The notes below the pieces were generated by a model. That model had not been told where the DNA came from and did not search any database. It saw nothing but the letters and a program-made list of their open reading frames with translations. 64,000 bases of DNA from Populus alba (taxonomy: Eukaryota > Streptophyta > Magnoliopsida > Malpighiales > Salicaceae), in contig NC_133300.1 of NCBI RefSeq assembly GCF_005239225.2, positions 13,545,875 through 13,609,874 on the forward strand, written 5' to 3'. Position numbers and translations under genes: made by a program. Within the stretch, counting starts at the first letter, position 1. Every line of letters starts with the position of its first letter. This document shows positions 60,300-64,000 of this stretch, piece after piece.

Positions 60300-61825
60300 G
60301 ATAAATCCGTGGAGTGATAAAACTTTGATGAGGGAGTACGTAATTAATTAATTAAATCCAGGATGAAATAAAAATATAATTAAATCAAGGATATATCGTC
60401 CTTAAAGTTTTGTTAAGTAAAGGATATATGTATCTCTCCAATGCCTTTCTCTGATTCATGTTTTTTTTTTTTTTTCACAAAACATATTTTTTTTTATCAA
60501 AATTATTTTTTTTAAAATGAAAACTGATTATAATCTGAAATGTAAGTTTTATTTAAAAAAATAAATTGATAATTTTGATATGAATGTAAAATCTTTAAAA
60601 ATTTATATAAAATACTTAAAATAAAAATAAAAATATTTTATTTGCATTAAATATTCTTGAGTAAAATTTTAGAAAAATATGTATATTAAGTTGACATATA
60701 ATGACTCATAAATTAAAATTTAATATTACTATAAAAAATGTTAATATTATTTGAAAACAATGGCATTGTTGAATAATTATTTTAAAAAATTTATTTTAAA
60801 ATTTTTTTATTATAAAAAAAATAAAAATGAAGGGCCGTTATAAAAAGAAGGGCTAGGAGCTCTTAGCTCGAAAGAATAGGCTCACACCTGTAGTTCTTCT
60901 CTTGAATAAAATCCATAGACACTTAAATAGTTGTTTTCAATGACTAGGATTTTGGGCTCCTGAGAATTTTTTCTCTTCTTTTCTTTCTCTAACAACTTAT
61001 TTCTCAACATTAAAAAACTAAAATGTAATAAAAATCAAGTTATGTACCAAAACATAAAATTCTAAAATAACAGGTGCCTAATAATGAGTAAATGTAAACT
61101 TTAAGGGCCAAAATAAAGTTTTCTATGTGAAAATGATAAAGGCTTTATTTGTTTGTTTTTATTTTGTCCTTGTTCATTCAATTTTTTTTAAATATAACCT
61201 TGAATTCTATTTTATAAAATTGATTTAATTCAAGAATTTTTAATACATTTTGTGTGTGCTAGAGCATGTAAAGAGTATCAAATCCTAGAACTTAAAATGA
61301 TGTCAATAAAATTTATGAGGATGAAATCGAGAATAAATAAAGTTAGTAGATGAACATAAAATAAGGCACTCCAAAGTGTAATATTTCTTATGCTACAATC
61401 ATGTAGTGTAAGTACAATGTTGTTTTAGTTTTTTAAGTGTAATATTAAATGTATATGAACTACATTAAATCTTTTTAACAATCGAGTTAAAAGAGTTAAA
61501 AAAATTATTCAGCTCCTTTTCTTTTCTTAACAAATGGATAAATTATTTATGGTTATACCTAATCCTTATAATCCATGTAAGAATATATATATATTTATCT
61601 TTAACAGTTGATTAATGAGTTAAATCAATTATGGCTAGTTAGGGTTTTGACATATAATATCTCAAGAAAGTAAAATTTTCAAATGAAGATAACATTGATG
61701 TGAACTATAAATGATTTTTCCGCGTATGAAATAGTTTCGGGTTAGAGCACATATAAAAAATTAGCTTGTCTATATTATATGAAAAATAATAAGGCTTTTA
61801 ACTTAATGAATGATAGTAAATCTAT
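60300..61825. other. AT-rich spacer without a recognised gene
   Basis: No coding frame, only A/T runs and short low-complexity stretches. It may include the non-coding 5' part of the CACTA relic that follows. Confidence 0.4.
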
Positions 61826-62269
61826 TTTTTTAGATTCTTGCCCATTCATCACCTATATAAAAACAACATAAATGACTTATTGAAAGGTAAAAATAAAAAG
61901 AATATTACACCTTCAACATTGTCGACTGAAGAATTGTATGATATAGTTTTGCAATATAAAAATATTATATTTGGTTTTTATTTTGGTAAACAAAAATTTC
62001 CTAGTTAATTTTGGTGTGTCTTACAATTGAATAAAACAAAGAATATTTTGAGATCTTTTTTATTAGATGTAATTTGCTATAATTTGGACGTCATACATAT
62101 CAAGAAGAATGTGATTGACAACATTTTTAACATGATCATGGATATGAAAGGAAAAACAAAGAATAGTATAAAAACTAGAATGTATTTAGCTTTGTATTAT
62201 GATTGTCAAAATATAAGATTGTTTAATGATGGGTTACGTGTTGAAAAACCAAAATCACCTTTGTTTTAG
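61826..62269 (+). pseudogene. CACTA (En/Spm) TNP2-type transposase fragment
   Basis: A plus-strand frame with one internal stop reads FFRFLPIHHLYKNNINDLLK, TPSTLSTEELYDIVLQYKNI, then ICYNLDVIHIKKNVIDNIFN, DMKGKTKNSIKTRMYLALYY and stops after SPLF. The order RFLP..H, then a spacer, then NLDVIHIKKNVIDNI followed by GKTKNSIKTR is the conserved pattern of the TNP2-like transposase of CACTA elements (family form LDVMHIEKNVCDNI). The usual cysteine-rich region and the C-terminal half are missing, and termini CACTA..TAGTG were not found, so this is an old immobile relic. Confidence 0.75.
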
Positions 62270-62809
62270 ACAAAGATGCATGATTTCTTGTCTATGAATA
62301 GCTTAAGCATTTGTGATTTTTTGATGGATATGCTTAAGGAATAGCTAGATTGGTGAATTCGAGAGAATAAAAAAATATATGGAATGAAAAGTTGTGATTG
62401 CCATGTATTTATGTAAATACTCATTCTAATTACATATAAAGATTTATTGCCAAAAAAAATATTAGATATACTGACAGAGATTAGTCACTTTATTCTGACA
62501 TAGATTACTTTTTAATTTACCATGCAAAGCACATGATAAGAATTTTTAAATTATTTTTAAAATTTTAATTTATTATTTATCGGTTAGATTTTTTTACAAT
62601 TTTTTTTTCTTCAAGAAAAACAACTTGAGCTTAAATCTACTATGATGAAGTTATATGAGGAAACTCATATAAGAAAGTGAGATATTGGAAAAGGGGTGAA
62701 GAAGTTTGTAGATAACAGAGTGTAATCGCTTATTGTAATTTTTTTTTATTCTTGTAATTTTTATAATTCCTTTAATTATAATTGATCTTTTTTTAATAAG
62801 AAACACATA

Positions 62810-63235
62810 ACGCCGCAATGGTTGAAAAACATGAAGAAGATGCTTCCACCCATCATCCTGACTATTCTTAGTTGTGTTTGGAGGCTAGAGTAGTTGATGG
62901 ACCCAATATGAATCAAGTTTATAGGATGCTTATGGAATTGACCAGAGAAATGAAGTTAGGTCATACTACTTTAACGATAGACACATAACAATCCAGCTCG
63001 ACCCAGTCAATACCAAAATTTAAAGTGAGGGTTCTAGTTCAGATTGATAAGTGAGTAGCCAAATTAGAATAAGAAAATAGAAAGGAGTGGAAGAAGATAA
63101 TGGAATATATAGCTTTACATTATCCCGCTCTTGATTCCGAGTCTTTTGGCTTAGGATTTCCTCTCTACCTCTACCTTTATTTATGTGGTGACGTATTTAT
63201 TGATGTAAAATTGTTTTTGAATGAATATTGAAATT
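62810..63235 (+). pseudogene. Possible second part of the CACTA relic
   Basis: A decayed plus-strand frame reads EARVVDGPNMNQVYRMLMEL then TREMKLGH, and further on KEWKKIMEYIALHYPALDS, with several stops. The arrangement and charged helical character resemble C-terminal transposon-associated domains that accompany TNP2 elements in plants. The match is weak and rests on position, about 0.6 kb downstream. Confidence 0.3.
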
Positions 63236-63504
63236 AATAAAATTTTGATGTTCAATAAAATTGATAATGTTTGGTTTTATTGTGATTTTTTAATTTTTTA
63301 CTTAACAACTAAATAACTCAAAAATACTTACTAAATTTCCAAAGGAATAACTACATCAAAACAATTCTATTGATGATTCTTTCGGCAATATAGATTTCAT
63401 TTTGTTGAAAAGTTATATAATGGTCTGAAAGTTCTAGAGCTTTATGATAGAATTAGCTATGGAAATTATGTTGCCAAAATTAGGTAATTTTATCGGTAAT
63501 TTAA

Positions 63505-63730
63505 TTATTGATGATTCAAGTATGTTTGGTATTGCGGTAGCTGTTGTGGTTGTGGTTTGAAAAAAGTTGTTTTATAAAAAAGTACTTTTAGTTGAGGTTA
63601 GTTTGAAAAAATAGGTGTTTGGTTAAAACTGTGGTTAAAATTGAGGTTGAAGAAAAAATAGTTTAATGTGTTTGGTTAAGAATGCTTTTGAAATTGAGGT
63701 TATAAAATAATTTTTTTAAAAAATATATTA
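63505..63730 (+). repeat. MITE-like terminal sequence
   Basis: TGTTTGGTATTGCGGTAGCT followed by TTGTGGTTGTGGTTTGAAA, AAGTACTTTTAGTTGAGGTT and repeated GTGTTTGGTTAA motifs. This is typical of the ends of hAT-type MITEs in Salicaceae (from memory). The second end is not clear, possibly beyond the window. Confidence 0.45.
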
Positions 63731-64000
63731 ATATTTATGGTTTTAAATTTAAATATTGTAAAATTAATTACTCCTATTACATCATGAAAAAAATAACACT
63801 TTATATAAAATATTTTTTTTATTATTCCATTAAATTATTTACAATTCCATTACGTACAAAATTCATCCGATAAGAACTACAGTTTTCATAATTTTTAGAG
63901 TATGTAATAAAATTAGATAAAATATTATCAGATATAAAATTGATATTACTCTGCGAGTGAATTTAATTCACTCTATACTAGTTTTTCGAGAAAAAAATAT

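Overview
This is a nuclear chromosome window from a dicot plant. The genes have many short introns with GT..AG borders, the intergenic DNA is very AT-rich, and Ty1/copia, LINE, SINE, MITE and CACTA debris is present. Codon usage, the expansin type and the MITE sequences fit a Salicaceae genome (Populus or Salix); that assignment is from memory and is an inference.

Five complete genes can be read. (1) Mitochondrial processing peptidase beta subunit, 9 coding exons, + strand, 17020-22811. (2) Plastid acetyl-CoA carboxylase biotin carboxyl carrier protein (BCCP), 7 coding exons, + strand, 26801-28689. (3) The cohesin loader SCC2 (Nipped-B/NIPBL family, with a PHD finger), 28 coding exons, - strand, 29683-43515, convergent with BCCP. 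(4) A divergent alpha-expansin, 2 exons, + strand, 51023-51932. (5) A small single-coding-exon F-box protein, - strand, 58690-59439. In every multi-exon case the exon lengths sum to an intact reading frame. The genes are unrelated housekeeping or cell-wall functions and do not form a pathway.

The first 16 kb is a layered transposable-element graveyard. A non-autonomous copia-type LTR element (1253-5094, 5-bp target duplication AGTCT) splits an unrecognised small gene. The split gene plus the LTR edge was then copied in inverted orientation (4852-5588 against 9187-9939). Between the arms lie a head-to-tail array of three LTRs of a second copia family (5626-7414, flanked by ATACC) and a solo LTR (8368-8654, flanked by TATAA). 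To the right are a deleted copia element with RT and RNase H remnants (9945-12450), LINE fragments (12578-13613) and an F-box/FBD-LRR pseudogene (about 13860-15093).

The right part (43.5-64 kb) is mostly gene-poor. It holds clustered MITEs, a remnant of a duplicated F-box locus whose gene body is missing (52155-52745), a 1.2-kb 22-bp minisatellite, a second degenerate repeat array, a short SINE with target duplication, and a TNP2-type CACTA transposase relic (61826-62269). I found no CRISPR array, rRNA gene or convincing tRNA gene. I found no new multi-gene system; the most interesting structure is the time-ordered transposon rearrangement at 1-12.5 kb.
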